DNA of 64,000 nt from Micrococcales bacterium. Its GTDB lineage: Bacteria; Actinomycetota; Actinomycetes; Actinomycetales; Microbacteriaceae. Position numbers and translations under genes: made by a program. Of this stretch, positions 28,599 through 37,892 are shown in pieces (position 1 is the first letter of the stretch; each line of letters begins with the position of its first letter). Below the pieces are notes generated by a model that had not been told where the DNA came from, did not search any database, and saw only the letters and a list, made by a program, of their open reading frames with translations. The DNA lies in NCBI GenBank assembly GCA_947454255.1, contig CANGIU010000001.1:1-64000 (forward strand), given 5' to 3'.

Positions 28599-29510
28599 CT
28601 ACTTCCCTAGACGTTCAATCAGACTATTGGCATAATCAAGATCTGCGGGGGACTTCAGTGCAACTATTTCAACTCCGGGCATTCCACGCTTGGCTAATCC
28701 CGCTAATGTTCCAGCCGGGGATACCTCTATTACGCCTGTCACGCCAGCATTAACCATTGCCGCCATGCATAGATCCCATCGAACAGAGTTGGCAACCTGC
28801 CCGACGAGCAAAGTCATGAAATCTGTTCCGCTGGGGACGATTTGCCCAGCCTGATTAGACCAAATACTCATTGCAGGGTCTTTCAACTCCAAGGAACTTG
28901 TGAAGCTTTGAAGTTCAGCAACAGCCGGTTCCATAAATTTAGTGTGGAAAGCACCAGCGACGCTCAGCGGTATTACTTTGGCACTTTCTGGAGGGGACTT
29001 TACTAATTCCTGGATTGCTGCCATGGAACCGGCAGCGACAATCTGTCCTGCGCCGTTGAAGTTTGCACCGGATAATCCAAGCTCTGTCAATTTAGCAATG
29101 ACTGCATCTTGGTCTCCACCAAGAATGGCCGCCATTGACTGCTCTGACGCTGCGGCAGCTTTAGCCATAGCCTGTGCTCGAACATTAACCAACTGCATAG
29201 CATTCTGGCTACTAATAATCCCAGCAATGCTGGCCGCACTTACTTCTCCAACTGAGTGTCCAGCAACTCCGGAAACCCCCTTTAGGTTCAAGAGGCTTGC
29301 ACTCGCGATGCTTGCAGCAACTATTAGCGGTTGCGCAACAGCTGTATCGCGGATGGTCTCTTCATCGCTCAGTGTTCCATGCTTGATTAGGTCAAGTGAG
29401 ATTGAATCAGAGAGCTCGGTCAACTGGTTTTTGAATTGAGGTATCTCCAACCAGTCGTTTAGGAAGCCAGGTTTCTGAGAACCCTGTCCAGGACAAAGGA
29501 TTACGATCAT
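28599..29510 (-). CDS. fabD: Malonyl-CoA:ACP transacylase
   Basis: Loads malonyl units onto ACP. N-terminal IVILCPGQGSQKPGFL with the GQGSQ oxyanion-hole motif; catalytic Ser in VAGHSVGEVSAASIAG near residue 85; His in GAFHTKFMEPA. The ATG at 29510 lies 3 bases after the aceE stop, so the two are almost certainly cotranscribed. No FasR-type regulator gene sits between them. Confidence 0.95.
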   Translation of the reverse strand: MIVILCPGQGSQKPGFLNDWLEIPQFKNQLTELSDSISLDLIKHGTLSDEETIRDTAVAQPLIVAASIASASLLNLKGVSGVAGHSVGEVSAASIAGIISSQNAMQLVNVRAQAMAKAAAASEQSMAAILGGDQDAVIAKLTELGLSGANFNGAGQIVAAGSMAAIQELVKSPPESAKVIPLSVAGAFHTKFMEPAVAELQSFTSSLELKDPAMSIWSNQAGQIVPSGTDFMTLLVGQVANSVRWDLCMAAMVNAGVTGVIEVSPAGTLAGLAKRGMPGVEIVALKSPADLDYANSLIERLGK

Positions 29511-29513
29511 TGA

Positions 29514-32237
29514 CTAAGCGTCTCCACCTGAAGCACCAGAGGTTCCAGCCGCCACATCAAGCAGGCGATACTTATCAATAGCCAGCTGTGGAATGTGAGG
29601 AGCAACTTCACCTCTGGATGCGAGTTGTTCAAGCACTCGAACAACTATTGATGGACCATCAATCTTGAAAGCTCGTCTAGCAGCTGCTCTGGTGTCAGAG
29701 AAACCAAAACCATCAGCACCAAGAGTTGCATACTCTCCTGGAATCCATTTACGTAGTTGGTCAGGCACTTGGTGCATGTAATCACTGACGCCAAGGAACG
29801 GTCCAGGCGATCCCGCTAGCTTGTTGGTTAGATATGGAAGCGGCGCAGGTTCTGAAGGATAGAGGAACTTCTGTTCATCACAAGCAAGTGCGTTTCTTCT
29901 AAGCTCTGTCCAAGAAGTAACAGACCAAATATCTGCTGAGACATTCCAATCATCGAGTAGAAGCTGTTGAGCTTCGAAAGCCCAAGGGACTGCAACGCCA
30001 GAAGCTAGAATCTGTGCTTTCTTCGTTGATTCTCCACCCACGCTGATGCGGTGAATGCCCTTTAGAATTCCTTCAACGTCAACTTCAGCTGGTTCAGCTG
30101 GCTGCACGATTGGTTCGTTGTATACGGTGATGTAGTAAATCACGTTTGGATCGACATGGGTCCCGCCATACATTCTTTCGATACCGGCTCTAATGATGTG
30201 GCCAATCTCATAACCGTATGCAGGGTCGTAGGTTAGAACACCAGTGTTTGTTGCGGCAATGATAGGGGAGTGCCCATCCGCATGCTGGAGTCCTTCACCG
30301 GTGAGAGTTGTTCTACCAGCAGTTGCACCAATCATGAATCCGCGCGATAGCTGATCAGTTGCTGCCCAGATTGCATCTGCTGTTCGTTGGAATCCAAACA
30401 TCGAGTAGAAGACATAGAACGGAATAAGTGGCTGACCTTGAGTTGCATAGGAGGTCGCAATCGCGGTAAAGGCAGCAACAGAACCTGCTTCGTTAATACC
30501 GGTGTGCAAAATCTGTCCTGCTTCTGATTCTTTGTATGAAAGCAGTAGATCGCGGTCAACTGATATGTAGTGCTGACCTCGAGGGTTATAAATCTTTGCC
30601 GTTGGGAAGAATGCATCCATTCCAAAAGTTCTTGCCTCGTCTGGAATGATCGGAACAATTCTTGGACCAAGCTCAGGAGTTCTTAGAAGATCTTTGAGCA
30701 ACCGGACAAACGCCATTGTCGTTGCAATTTCCTGAGTACCGGAGCCACCCTTTGAGATTTCATATGCTTTATCACTTGGTAGTTCAAATGAAACATATTT
30801 GCTTCTTCGCTCTGGCAGATATCCACCAAGAGCCTTACGTCTCTCGTGCATGTAATCAAGCTCAGGAGCTGCTTGCGGTCTGAAATAAGGAGGCTGATAC
30901 GGATCTGCCTCAAGAGCTGCATCACTGATTGGGATGTTTAGGTCATCTCTGAACGATTTCAGGTTCTCCAGAGTTAGTTTCTTCATCTGGTGAGTAGCAT
31001 TCCTGCCTTCGAAAGCCTTGCCCAAACCGTAACCCTTAATGGTCTTAGCCAAGATCACTGTTGGTTGGCCCTTGTGAGCTAGAGAAGCTGCGTAGGCTGC
31101 GTAAATCTTGCGGTAGTCATGTCCACCACGCTTTAGTCCCCAGATCTGAGCATCGCTCATTCCTTCAACTAGTTTTGCGGTCCGAGGATCTCTTCCGAAG
31201 AAGTTCTCTCTGATGTATCCACCGTCCATGGTTTTATAAGTTTGGAAGTCACCATCTGGTGTTGCATTCATTAGATTCACTAATGCGCCTTCGTTATCTG
31301 ATCCTAGAAGTGAATCCCATTCACGTCCCCAAATAACCTTTATTACATTCCAACCTGCGCCTCTGAAGAAGGACTCAAGTTCCTGGATAATTTTTCCATT
31401 ACCGCGAACAGGTCCATCAAGTCTTTGCAGATTACAGTTCACAACGAAAGTTAAGTTGTCTAGCCCGTCATTGGCAGCGAGTTGCAATGCGCCACGAGAC
31501 TCAACTTCATCCAACTCGCCATCGCCCAGGAAAGCCCAGACATGTTGATCCTGAGTTTCCTTAAATCCACGACCAGCCAAATATCTGTTTGTCTGCGCTT
31601 GGTAAATAGCGTTGATTGGTCCGATACCCATCGAAACAGTTGGGAACTGCCAGAACTCTGGCATTAGGCGCGGGTGTGGGTAAGAAGATAGTCCTCCACC
31701 GGCGTGCGATTTCTCTTGTCTAAAACCATTTAGCTGGTCTTCAGAAAGACGACCCTCTAGGAAAGCTCTAGCGTAAGGACCAGGGCTTGCGTGTCCTTGA
31801 ATAAAGATTTGATCTCCACCTGATGGGTGATCTTGTCCTTTGAAAAAGTGGTTGAACCCAACTTCGTAAAGCGAGGCTGATGAAGCGAATGTTGAAATGT
31901 GACCACCAACAGAAATTCCAGGACGCTGAGCGCGGTGGACAAGTATCGCTGCGTTCCAACGCATCCAGGCGCGGTATGTTCGCTCGATGGTTTCATCTCC
32001 TGGGAATGCCGGCTCATCCGCAGTTGCGATTGTGTTGATGTAATCAGTGGTCGGAATTGAAGGGACGTTTAGCTGCAGTTCATGAGATCTACGGAGTAGG
32101 TTCAACATGATTTCGCGAGCACGTGCTTTGCCGTGGACTCTAGCTAGGGCATCGAGCGACTCAAGCCACTCTCTGGTTTCTTCCGGATCTTGGTCTGGAG
32201 CACTGCTTGCAAAAGCGTCCTGGTTGTTAACGGACAA
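29514..32237 (-). CDS. aceE: Pyruvate dehydrogenase E1 component, homodimeric type
   Basis: Thiamine-diphosphate enzyme that decarboxylates pyruvate and acetylates lipoyl-E2. The 907-residue length is that of the single-chain E1 of proteobacteria and actinobacteria. The ThDP motif is [20 protein letters not shown], with GDG followed by the conserved Asn in [17 protein letters not shown]. Other landmarks are [20 protein letters not shown] and [20 protein letters not shown]. The start is TTG 32237 behind GAGGATAAG. It leads an apparent aceE-fabD-fabH-acpP-fabF operon. The E2 and E3 partners are the sucB- and lpd-like genes at 51.7-54.5 kb or paralogues outside. Confidence 0.96.
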   Translation of the reverse strand: MSVNNQDAFASSAPDQDPEETREWLESLDALARVHGKARAREIMLNLLRRSHELQLNVPSIPTTDYINTIATADEPAFPGDETIERTYRAWMRWNAAILVHRAQRPGISVGGHISTFASSASLYEVGFNHFFKGQDHPSGGDQIFIQGHASPGPYARAFLEGRLSEDQLNGFRQEKSHAGGGLSSYPHPRLMPEFWQFPTVSMGIGPINAIYQAQTNRYLAGRGFKETQDQHVWAFLGDGELDEVESRGALQLAANDGLDNLTFVVNCNLQRLDGPVRGNGKIIQELESFFRGAGWNVIKVIWGREWDSLLGSDNEGALVNLMNATPDGDFQTYKTMDGGYIRENFFGRDPRTAKLVEGMSDAQIWGLKRGGHDYRKIYAAYAASLAHKGQPTVILAKTIKGYGLGKAFEGRNATHQMKKLTLENLKSFRDDLNIPISDAALEADPYQPPYFRPQAAPELDYMHERRKALGGYLPERRSKYVSFELPSDKAYEISKGGSGTQEIATTMAFVRLLKDLLRTPELGPRIVPIIPDEARTFGMDAFFPTAKIYNPRGQHYISVDRDLLLSYKESEAGQILHTGINEAGSVAAFTAIATSYATQGQPLIPFYVFYSMFGFQRTADAIWAATDQLSRGFMIGATAGRTTLTGEGLQHADGHSPIIAATNTGVLTYDPAYGYEIGHIIRAGIERMYGGTHVDPNVIYYITVYNEPIVQPAEPAEVDVEGILKGIHRISVGGESTKKAQILASGVAVPWAFEAQQLLLDDWNVSADIWSVTSWTELRRNALACDEQKFLYPSEPAPLPYLTNKLAGSPGPFLGVSDYMHQVPDQLRKWIPGEYATLGADGFGFSDTRAAARRAFKIDGPSIVVRVLEQLASRGEVAPHIPQLAIDKYRLLDVAAGTSGASGGDA

Positions 32238-32315
32238 CTTATCCTCGTTTCAATTCTTTGGCTCGAAGGCATTCATGGCGACTTCAAACAAAAATGGTAA
32301 TCTAGCCCTGTTCGG

Positions 32316-32335
32316 ACCCTAACTAAGTTTAGGGT
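32316..32335 (+). other. Small hairpin in the peroxiredoxin leader
   Basis: ACCCTAA pairs with TTAGGGT around a six-base loop, 56 bases before the ATG. A second, looser GGGCT/AGCCC pairing lies just downstream. No T-run. It lies in the 153-base divergent region between aceE and the peroxiredoxin gene. Confidence 0.4.
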
Positions 32336-32390
32336 TTGTTCGCAGGGCTTACTTGGATTAGCCCACTAAAACCTAACTAAGGAGTTTTTG

Positions 32391-32855
32391 ATGTCATTGC
32401 TAATCGGCGACCTAGCACCAGATTTTTCACTTCCGAATCAGTTCGGCGAAACAGTGACTCTTAGTCAATTCAGGGGAGTAAAGCCTGTTGTCTTGGTCTT
32501 CTACCCGCTTTCTTTTTCAGGTATCTGTACCGGTGAGCTATGTGAAATCAGAGACAATTTTGCTCGTTTTGAGTCAAATGATGCTGAATTGCTTGCTATT
32601 TCGGTAGATAGCAAGTTCGTTCAGAAGGTTTTCGCCGAACACGAGGGCTATAAATTCTCCGTTCTAGCTGATTTTTGGCCTCATGGGCAAGTTGCCAAGG
32701 ATTATGGAGTGTTCCTTGAGGAACATGGAATCTCAAACAGAGCGACCTTTGTGATCGATAAAGATGGGGTTCTGGTGTCAAAATTCGTCACCGCCCCTGG
32801 CCAGGCTCGTTCTTTAGATGAATACGATCGCGCTCTGGCAACATTGAACGCCTAG
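32391..32855 (+). CDS. AhpE-type peroxiredoxin
   Basis: Thiol peroxidase, 154 residues. The peroxidatic site FYPLSFSGICTGELCEIRDN matches the one-Cys AhpE group (YPxxF-x-x-x-C-TGELC), with a second Cys five residues later. The strand LLIGDLAPDFSLPNQFGE opens the thioredoxin-like fold. The ORF track starts at TTG 32388, but ATG 32391 has the better spacing from AAGGAG. No signal peptide, so cytoplasmic. The electron donor is unknown; mycobacterial AhpE uses mycoredoxin. Confidence 0.93.
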   Translation: MSLLIGDLAPDFSLPNQFGETVTLSQFRGVKPVVLVFYPLSFSGICTGELCEIRDNFARFESNDAELLAISVDSKFVQKVFAEHEGYKFSVLADFWPHGQVAKDYGVFLEEHGISNRATFVIDKDGVLVSKFVTAPGQARSLDEYDRALATLNA

Positions 32856-32902
32856 CCTGCGGTATAGTTTTCTAAGCGCCACTTGGCGCTGCGTCGAGAG
32901 TC

Positions 32903-32975
32903 GGGCCTTTAGCTCAGTTGGTAGAGCGCCACGCTTACACCGTGGATGTCATCGGTTCGAGCCCGGTAGGGCCCA
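32903..32975 (+). tRNA. tRNA-Val (TAC)
   Basis: Acceptor GGGCCTT pairs with AGGGCCC; D-arm TAGCTCAGTTGGTAGAGC; anticodon stem CCACG/CGTGG around CTTACAC (anticodon TAC); T-arm ATCGG-TTCGAGC-CCGGT. Discriminator A at 32975. CCA is not encoded, unlike the other two tRNAs here. Confidence 0.96.
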
Positions 32976-32988
32976 CTTTTCGACTTTT

Positions 32989-33022
32989 ACCGCCTTGAGG
33001 CATTGCTATTTGCCTCGGCGGT
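32989..33022 (+). terminator. Hairpin after tRNA-Val, overlapping the next promoter
   Basis: ACCGCC(TT)GAGGCA pairs with TGCCTCGGCGGT around an eight-base loop, 12 bp with a two-base bulge. The following sequence AGAATTTG is not a good T-run, so termination is uncertain. The right arm ends at the first T of the TAGAAT -10 box of the following gene. Confidence 0.45.
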
Positions 33023-33027
33023 AGAAT
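33022..33027 (+). promoter_or_regulatory. -10 box for leaderless transcript of NCS1-like gene
   Basis: TAGAAT is followed by six bases and the ATG at 33034, with no usable ribosome site between. The arrangement is identical to that before the PAC2 gene (56025). Confidence 0.55.
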
Positions 33028-33033
33028 TTGCCT

Positions 33034-35109
33034 ATGGAATCCAACCAATACAAGCCACCGGTTCGCAAGTCTCTGACTGATGAAGAACTTGAGGCACGCG
33101 TCAATTACGCCACCTCAACCAAAATGGGGCTTGAGGCAATGATGGATCTAGTTGTTGCCCAAGAAGCGCTTCGCGCTCAAGAAGCAATCGAAATTCAGCA
33201 GTGGCTAGATCAGATGGATGCAGAGGGTTCACCTGAATCATTAGCCGCAGCTTCCGCGTACCGCAATTCAGAGTCAGGCATTGTTATTCCTTCACCTGTT
33301 GAAGTTGCAGTAGAACCAATCGTTGAAGAAAAGCCATCATCTTTCAGTTGGTTCACTCAACCAGAAGCTATTGAAGAAGAGCCAGAACCTGAAGTTGTTG
33401 AACCTGAAGTTGTTGAACCTATTGCAGAAGTGGTTGTTGAAGAAATCCTTCCTGAGTTGGAAGTCGAAGTGGAGATTGCTTCTTCGGTTGTTGAACCTGT
33501 TGGGACTGAAACAGCAGACGAATTTGAACATCTACTTGCAAGCGCTGCAGCTGAAGAAGAATTAACCGCCTTGGAAGAATCAGATAACTCTGACGCGTTT
33601 CATGTTGAAGATGAGTCGTCATCAAACACCGTTATCCCTTCAGATGAGCATCGCAACCGCAAGCCAATTTCTCAACTTCTTGTTTGGTTAGGTGTTAGTG
33701 GAACAGTTGTTCCAATCATCCTCACCTGGTTGCTGATTTCTCTTGGCTTGAGCGCAACTACAGTTCTCATTGATTTAGTTGCTGGGTATTTTGTAGTCGG
33801 AACAGTTATAGCAACTGCGAGCCTTGCTGGAAAACGAAGTGGTCTTTCTACCTCTATCGTTTCGAGAGCTGTATTCGGTGTTTGGGGTAATGCAATCCCA
33901 GGTACATTCGTTTTTATCTCAAGAGTTGCTATTGCAGCACTTTTGCTTTCTTTCACGACTCTGCTCGTGAGTGGAGCCGATTCGAGTATTCCTGATCTAA
34001 GTACCTCTGTTGCTTCTTTGGGTTCATTCAGTCTCACAGAAGGCCTTACAGTTTCAGCAATCTTAGTTTTGCTTGTTGCTGCGCTTTCCCTGGTTCGTGG
34101 CAAAGCTACAAGAGTAGTTCAAGTTGTTCTGAGTTCAATAGCATTTGCTTCAACTGTCGTTGCATGCGTTGGGCTAAATAGTAAGCACTTGGCGTTTGTG
34201 GCTCCTGGCAGTTCGGCTCTAACTTCTAAAGAGTCACTCCTTGGTATAGCGACGGTTATCACCGTGGTAACAGTGCTATGGGTAGCGGTTGCACCGAACC
34301 TGGCAAAGGCTATTCCTATGCGGGAAAGAGGATTGCAAGTATTCGGTTGGGTTGTCGTTTCAAACTTCGTAGTGCCGTCTGTGGTTGGGGTAACAGCTCT
34401 AGCTTGGCTTGGCCCAAGAGCTAAAGAACTGGCTGTTCTTTCACCAATCGATTTGAGCACCTTTATCAAAATAGTTTTGGAGTTGCCTCAGTACTCAAGA
34501 ATCGCACTTGTCGTTGCAATTGGAGTGACTCTTGGTTACTCACTTTTGCTTAACATTAAGACCGCTGCTCTTGACGCTTCTGCATTGCTTCCAGTCAAAT
34601 CTCGAGTTGGTGGATTGCTACTTAGCGTTTTTGCGGTTCTAAGTGCGCTCACCTTGTTTGCTATGCAGCCTGCAAATATTGCCTTGGACTACTTAGTAAA
34701 CGTTTTTGTTCTGGTAGCAGCTCTAAGTGCCGGCTGGATTGGAATGTTGGTTACTGATGTAGCGCTGAGAAGAATTGCATATCACGAGCTCTCGCTCAGT
34801 CGCTCCTATGGTTTCTATAAGAGATTCAGCATCGGATCTATTTTGGTTTGGATGGTTACCATTGCATCGGCTCTGGCTTTGATGCCTATCAATTTGAGGG
34901 GCCTTAGCTTTACAGGTTTTGGTGATTCACTTCTCGGCTTAGACAGAAAAATATCTTCTGTTCCATTCGGTTTTGTGATTACTCTTTTGGTTGGTGTTTT
35001 GCTCACTTTGGGTTCCAGGATCCCTGAGATCAGAAAGCAAGAGCGTGAAGTGCTTGCTGTCGAAGCTAGAAGAGATCAGCTAAACAACATTTTCCTTGGA
35101 CAGGAATAA
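33034..35109 (+). CDS. NCS1 permease-like membrane protein with long acidic N-terminal domain
   Basis: 691 residues. The first 210 or so are cytoplasmic-looking, Glu/Val/Pro-rich and repetitive (EPEVVEPEVVEP, VVVEEILPELEVEVE), with a short helical start (LTDEELEARVNYATSTKMG). The rest holds about twelve membrane helices. The stretch STSIVSRAVFGVWGNAIPG resembles the conserved NCS1 (cytosine/purine permease) segment around helix 2-3. Transport function and substrate are not established. The acidic tail could be a protein-interaction arm. ATG 33034 is preferred over TTG 33028 because of the -10 at 33022. Its stop shares a base with the NIF3 gene. Confidence 0.72.
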   Translation: MESNQYKPPVRKSLTDEELEARVNYATSTKMGLEAMMDLVVAQEALRAQEAIEIQQWLDQMDAEGSPESLAAASAYRNSESGIVIPSPVEVAVEPIVEEKPSSFSWFTQPEAIEEEPEPEVVEPEVVEPIAEVVVEEILPELEVEVEIASSVVEPVGTETADEFEHLLASAAAEEELTALEESDNSDAFHVEDESSSNTVIPSDEHRNRKPISQLLVWLGVSGTVVPIILTWLLISLGLSATTVLIDLVAGYFVVGTVIATASLAGKRSGLSTSIVSRAVFGVWGNAIPGTFVFISRVAIAALLLSFTTLLVSGADSSIPDLSTSVASLGSFSLTEGLTVSAILVLLVAALSLVRGKATRVVQVVLSSIAFASTVVACVGLNSKHLAFVAPGSSALTSKESLLGIATVITVVTVLWVAVAPNLAKAIPMRERGLQVFGWVVVSNFVVPSVVGVTALAWLGPRAKELAVLSPIDLSTFIKIVLELPQYSRIALVVAIGVTLGYSLLLNIKTAALDASALLPVKSRVGGLLLSVFAVLSALTLFAMQPANIALDYLVNVFVLVAALSAGWIGMLVTDVALRRIAYHELSLSRSYGFYKRFSIGSILVWMVTIASALALMPINLRGLSFTGFGDSLLGLDRKISSVPFGFVITLLVGVLLTLGSRIPEIRKQEREVLAVEARRDQLNNIFLGQE

Positions 35110-35942
35110 TGCCTGTTCAGCTAAGTTCCGTTATTGATAGTTTTGAATCACTTTGGCCTATCCGCAATGCCGAAGATTGGGATGTAGTTGGCCTAGTTTC
35201 GGGAGATAAGAACCAACACGTTACTAAAGTTCTTCTAACTATTGATGTAACGGTTGAAGTTGTTGAACATGCCAGTGCAGTTGGAGCGAATCTCATTGTT
35301 GCTCATCATCCGCTGTTACTAAAGCCAGTGAACTCAATTGCAGAAGACACTTCAAAAGGAAATGTCCTGAACAAGTTAGTTAAATCCGGCATCGCTCTGT
35401 ATTCAGCGCACACGAATGCGGATGCAGTTCCAACTGGAACTTCAGCTGTCTTGGCCAAGGCGATTGGACTGACCGAATCAACTGCATTACATCCATTTGA
35501 AGATGGCATTCATGGCATTGGACGAATCGGAAAGCTGTCTAAGCCGGTCACGCTCGGGGACCTAGCGGCTATTTTAAACACTGCCCTTCCGCCTACAGCA
35601 ACTGGAGTGAGGGTTGCTGGAGATTTCAATAGAGAGGTACAGACTGTTGCTCTATGTGCAGGTGCTGGAGACTCTTATCTTGGACTAGCTCTAGATAGCG
35701 GAGCTGATGTTTACATAACTTCTGACCTACGTCACCACCCAGCACAAGAGATACTTGAACTTGCGCATGCTAGAAATGTTGAATTTTCACTTATCGATAT
35801 TTCACACTGGGCTGCTGAGTATCTTTGGCTGGAGCAAGCGAAACGTGAATTGGCTAATTTGTCACCTGAGTTATCAATTGAATTGTGCGAGATACGTACC
35901 GATGTGTTTGATTTTCTAATGAACGCACCAAAGATTAGTTAG
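35109..35942 (+). CDS. NIF3-like dinuclear metal centre protein
   Basis: NIF3/YbgI family, 277 residues, forming hexameric rings with a two-metal site; annotated in some genomes as GTP cyclohydrolase I type 2, but function is not settled. Metal ligands are visible in LIVAHHPLLLKPVNS (two His), YSAHTNADAVPTGTS, and near the C-terminus in LIDISHWAAEYLWLEQ. The ATG overlaps the previous stop by one base. It is followed after 10 bases by the zinc-ribbon gene; this NIF3-ribbon-RNase H order is conserved in actinobacteria. Confidence 0.93.
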   Translation: MPVQLSSVIDSFESLWPIRNAEDWDVVGLVSGDKNQHVTKVLLTIDVTVEVVEHASAVGANLIVAHHPLLLKPVNSIAEDTSKGNVLNKLVKSGIALYSAHTNADAVPTGTSAVLAKAIGLTESTALHPFEDGIHGIGRIGKLSKPVTLGDLAAILNTALPPTATGVRVAGDFNREVQTVALCAGAGDSYLGLALDSGADVYITSDLRHHPAQEILELAHARNVEFSLIDISHWAAEYLWLEQAKRELANLSPELSIELCEIRTDVFDFLMNAPKIS

Positions 35943-35952
35943 AGGAATCAGA

Positions 35953-36666
35953 ATGAAACTTGATATGGCATCGCAGTCTGCGCTTTTGCGTTTGAGCGAG
36001 GTTGATATGGCAATCGCTCACATTAAGCAAGAAATCACAAAGGCTATTGAGTCACCTGAATTGGTTGAGCTCAGAAATAGACAGAGTGATCTGGCCGGTG
36101 AACTAATAGCAGCAAGAACAGTGGTTGAAAACTTTTCGTCAGCTCAACACAGAGCTGACGATGACCTTCACCTAGTTGAAGAACGCATCGCAAAGGACAA
36201 GGATCGACTAGCCCAAACAAGCTCTCCTAAAGACGCCCAAGGCTTGCAAAGCGAGATTGAGTCTCTCCAGCGTAGGCAATCCGATTTAGAAGATGCTGAA
36301 CTTGAACTTCTGGCGGAGCTTGAAAAGGCCAATGTGGTGCTTGCAGATGTCACTTTAAGGAAAAGCGAGAACTCTCTTGCTCTTGAAGCGTTACAAGAGA
36401 GCATTCAGATGCATATCGATGAACTGAAAACTAAAGGCCGAAAACTTACTGCGGACCGAGAAATTCTGATCGGGAAAATTACCGAAGAAGTGCTAAAGAA
36501 GTATTCCGCATTGGCCGCAAGACAGGTTGCTGTTGGTCAGATCGAGAATCGTTCCTGCACTGCTTGTCGCATGGGATTGACGGCGAATGTTATCGATAGC
36601 ATCAATGCTCTCGCCGATGACGAATTAGGTATCTGCCCTGAATGTCAAGCGTTCATAGTTCGATGA
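35953..36666 (+). CDS. Coiled-coil protein with C4 zinc ribbon
   Basis: 237 residues. About 170 residues of heptad-rich coiled coil (ELRNRQSDLAGELIAARTVV onward) precede a C-terminal zinc ribbon with CTACRMGLTANVID and CPECQAFIVR. Such proteins sit beside NIF3 and RNase H genes in actinobacteria; I recognise the family, formerly DUF164-like, but no biochemical role. AGAGGAATC precedes the ATG. Its TGA overlaps the ATG of the RNase H/phosphatase gene (ATGA). Confidence 0.88.
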   Translation: MKLDMASQSALLRLSEVDMAIAHIKQEITKAIESPELVELRNRQSDLAGELIAARTVVENFSSAQHRADDDLHLVEERIAKDKDRLAQTSSPKDAQGLQSEIESLQRRQSDLEDAELELLAELEKANVVLADVTLRKSENSLALEALQESIQMHIDELKTKGRKLTADREILIGKITEEVLKKYSALAARQVAVGQIENRSCTACRMGLTANVIDSINALADDELGICPECQAFIVR

Positions 36667-37853
36667 CTTCTCGCGTATTAATAGAAGCCGATGGTGGATC
36701 CAGAGGTAATCCAGGGCCTGCTGGTTCAGGTGCGGTATTAATTGATTTCGATTCAGGCTCTATTCTTGCTGAGATCGCATTGTTCATCGGGGTTGCAACT
36801 AATAACGTAGCTGAATACCGAGCAGTGTTAGCTGCCGTTGAACTTGCCAATGAAATTGCACCAGAAGCAAAGCTTTTAGTCCGGATGGACAGCAAACTTG
36901 TTGTTGAACAGATGTCTGGTCGCTGGAAAATTAAGCATGAGGGAATGCAGGATCTTTCCGCTCAAATGACCAGAGCGATTGGCACAAGAGATGTCACTTT
37001 TGAGTGGATACCGAGAGAGCAGAACTCTAAGGCGGATTCCTTGGCTAACGAAGCAATGGATGCTGAAAGTAGTGTTATCCGAAAGTTCGTTGGTGAACCT
37101 GGAACCTCGACAATCAACGTTGTGACTTTGGCTAGCAAAGTCACTGCTGCTGATTTGGAATACAACCCTGAACTGCCTAGCTCGGTTAGAGCACCAAGAG
37201 ATGTGACCAAGAAGTTGACCACTGTTATTCTGGTTCGACACGGTAGAACACCGCTAACTGAATCGCATAAACTCTCAGGCAGAGGCGGCGAAGACCCTCA
37301 GCTTTCTGAACTTGGCAGAGACGATGCTCGCAAGGTGGCACTTGAATTAGCGAAAGTAGGAAAAAGTTCAACTTTCGCAAAATTTGCAGCCCCAACAGCA
37401 ATCATTAGTTCACCCCTTGCTAGAACAAGGGAGACGGCACAGATCATAAGTAACGAACTGGGTCTCAGTGCTTCGACACTAGATGACATAGCTGAGATAT
37501 CCTTCGGTGAGTGGGATGGCCACACCAATCAAGAGGTAGCTGAAACTTGGCCAGAGCAATACAGTGCTTGGCGTGGTGATGTGAAGATAGCCCCACCGGG
37601 TGGAGAATCACTTGAAGAGTTCGACCAGCGAGTTCAACGAGGCAGAGCGCAAATACTTTCTGATTACGAAGGGCAGACGGTAGTAGTGGTCAGTCACGTC
37701 ATGCCGATCAGGGGATTCCTAAGGGCAGCGGCGGTCGCTGATTGGCCGATCTACTGGCGAGCTAGCGTTGCTCCTTGTTCAATAACAGTGTTGCGTTTTT
37801 GGGGTGACCAAGCAGCAGAGATTTCTGTGGTAAACCACACAACCCATCTCTAA
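36663..37853 (+). CDS. Bifunctional RNase H / acid phosphatase (phosphoglycerate mutase-like)
   Basis: Fusion of an N-terminal RNase HI domain and a C-terminal histidine phosphatase, 396 residues, like mycobacterial Rv2228c. RNase H acidic residues: IEADGGSRGNPGPAGSGAV, the Glu in NNVAEYRAVLAAVE, Asp in RMDSKLVVEQ and Asp in EQNSKADSLANEA. The phosphatase half starts VILVRHGRTPLTESHK with the phospho-His motif RHG and ends with VVVVSHVMPIRGF. In mycobacteria the second half acts as alpha-ribazole phosphatase. The ORF track starts at GTG 36642, but ATG 36663 overlaps the preceding stop and gives the expected N-terminus. Confidence 0.93.
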   Translation: MTSRVLIEADGGSRGNPGPAGSGAVLIDFDSGSILAEIALFIGVATNNVAEYRAVLAAVELANEIAPEAKLLVRMDSKLVVEQMSGRWKIKHEGMQDLSAQMTRAIGTRDVTFEWIPREQNSKADSLANEAMDAESSVIRKFVGEPGTSTINVVTLASKVTAADLEYNPELPSSVRAPRDVTKKLTTVILVRHGRTPLTESHKLSGRGGEDPQLSELGRDDARKVALELAKVGKSSTFAKFAAPTAIISSPLARTRETAQIISNELGLSASTLDDIAEISFGEWDGHTNQEVAETWPEQYSAWRGDVKIAPPGGESLEEFDQRVQRGRAQILSDYEGQTVVVVSHVMPIRGFLRAAAVADWPIYWRASVAPCSITVLRFWGDQAAEISVVNHTTHL

Positions 37854-37892
37854 GTCTTTTGCTAACGAGCTAACTGCATTACCCTTGAAGCG

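Noticed and set aside
28942-29439. 165-codon plus-strand ORF opposite fabD
   Set aside because: Antisense shadow of an Ala/Ser-rich gene with all FabD motifs on the minus strand.
33323-33625. Short Leu/Lys-rich and Phe/Asn-rich ORFs in other frames
   Set aside because: Shadows of the GAA/GTT-rich acidic arm of the NCS1-like protein.
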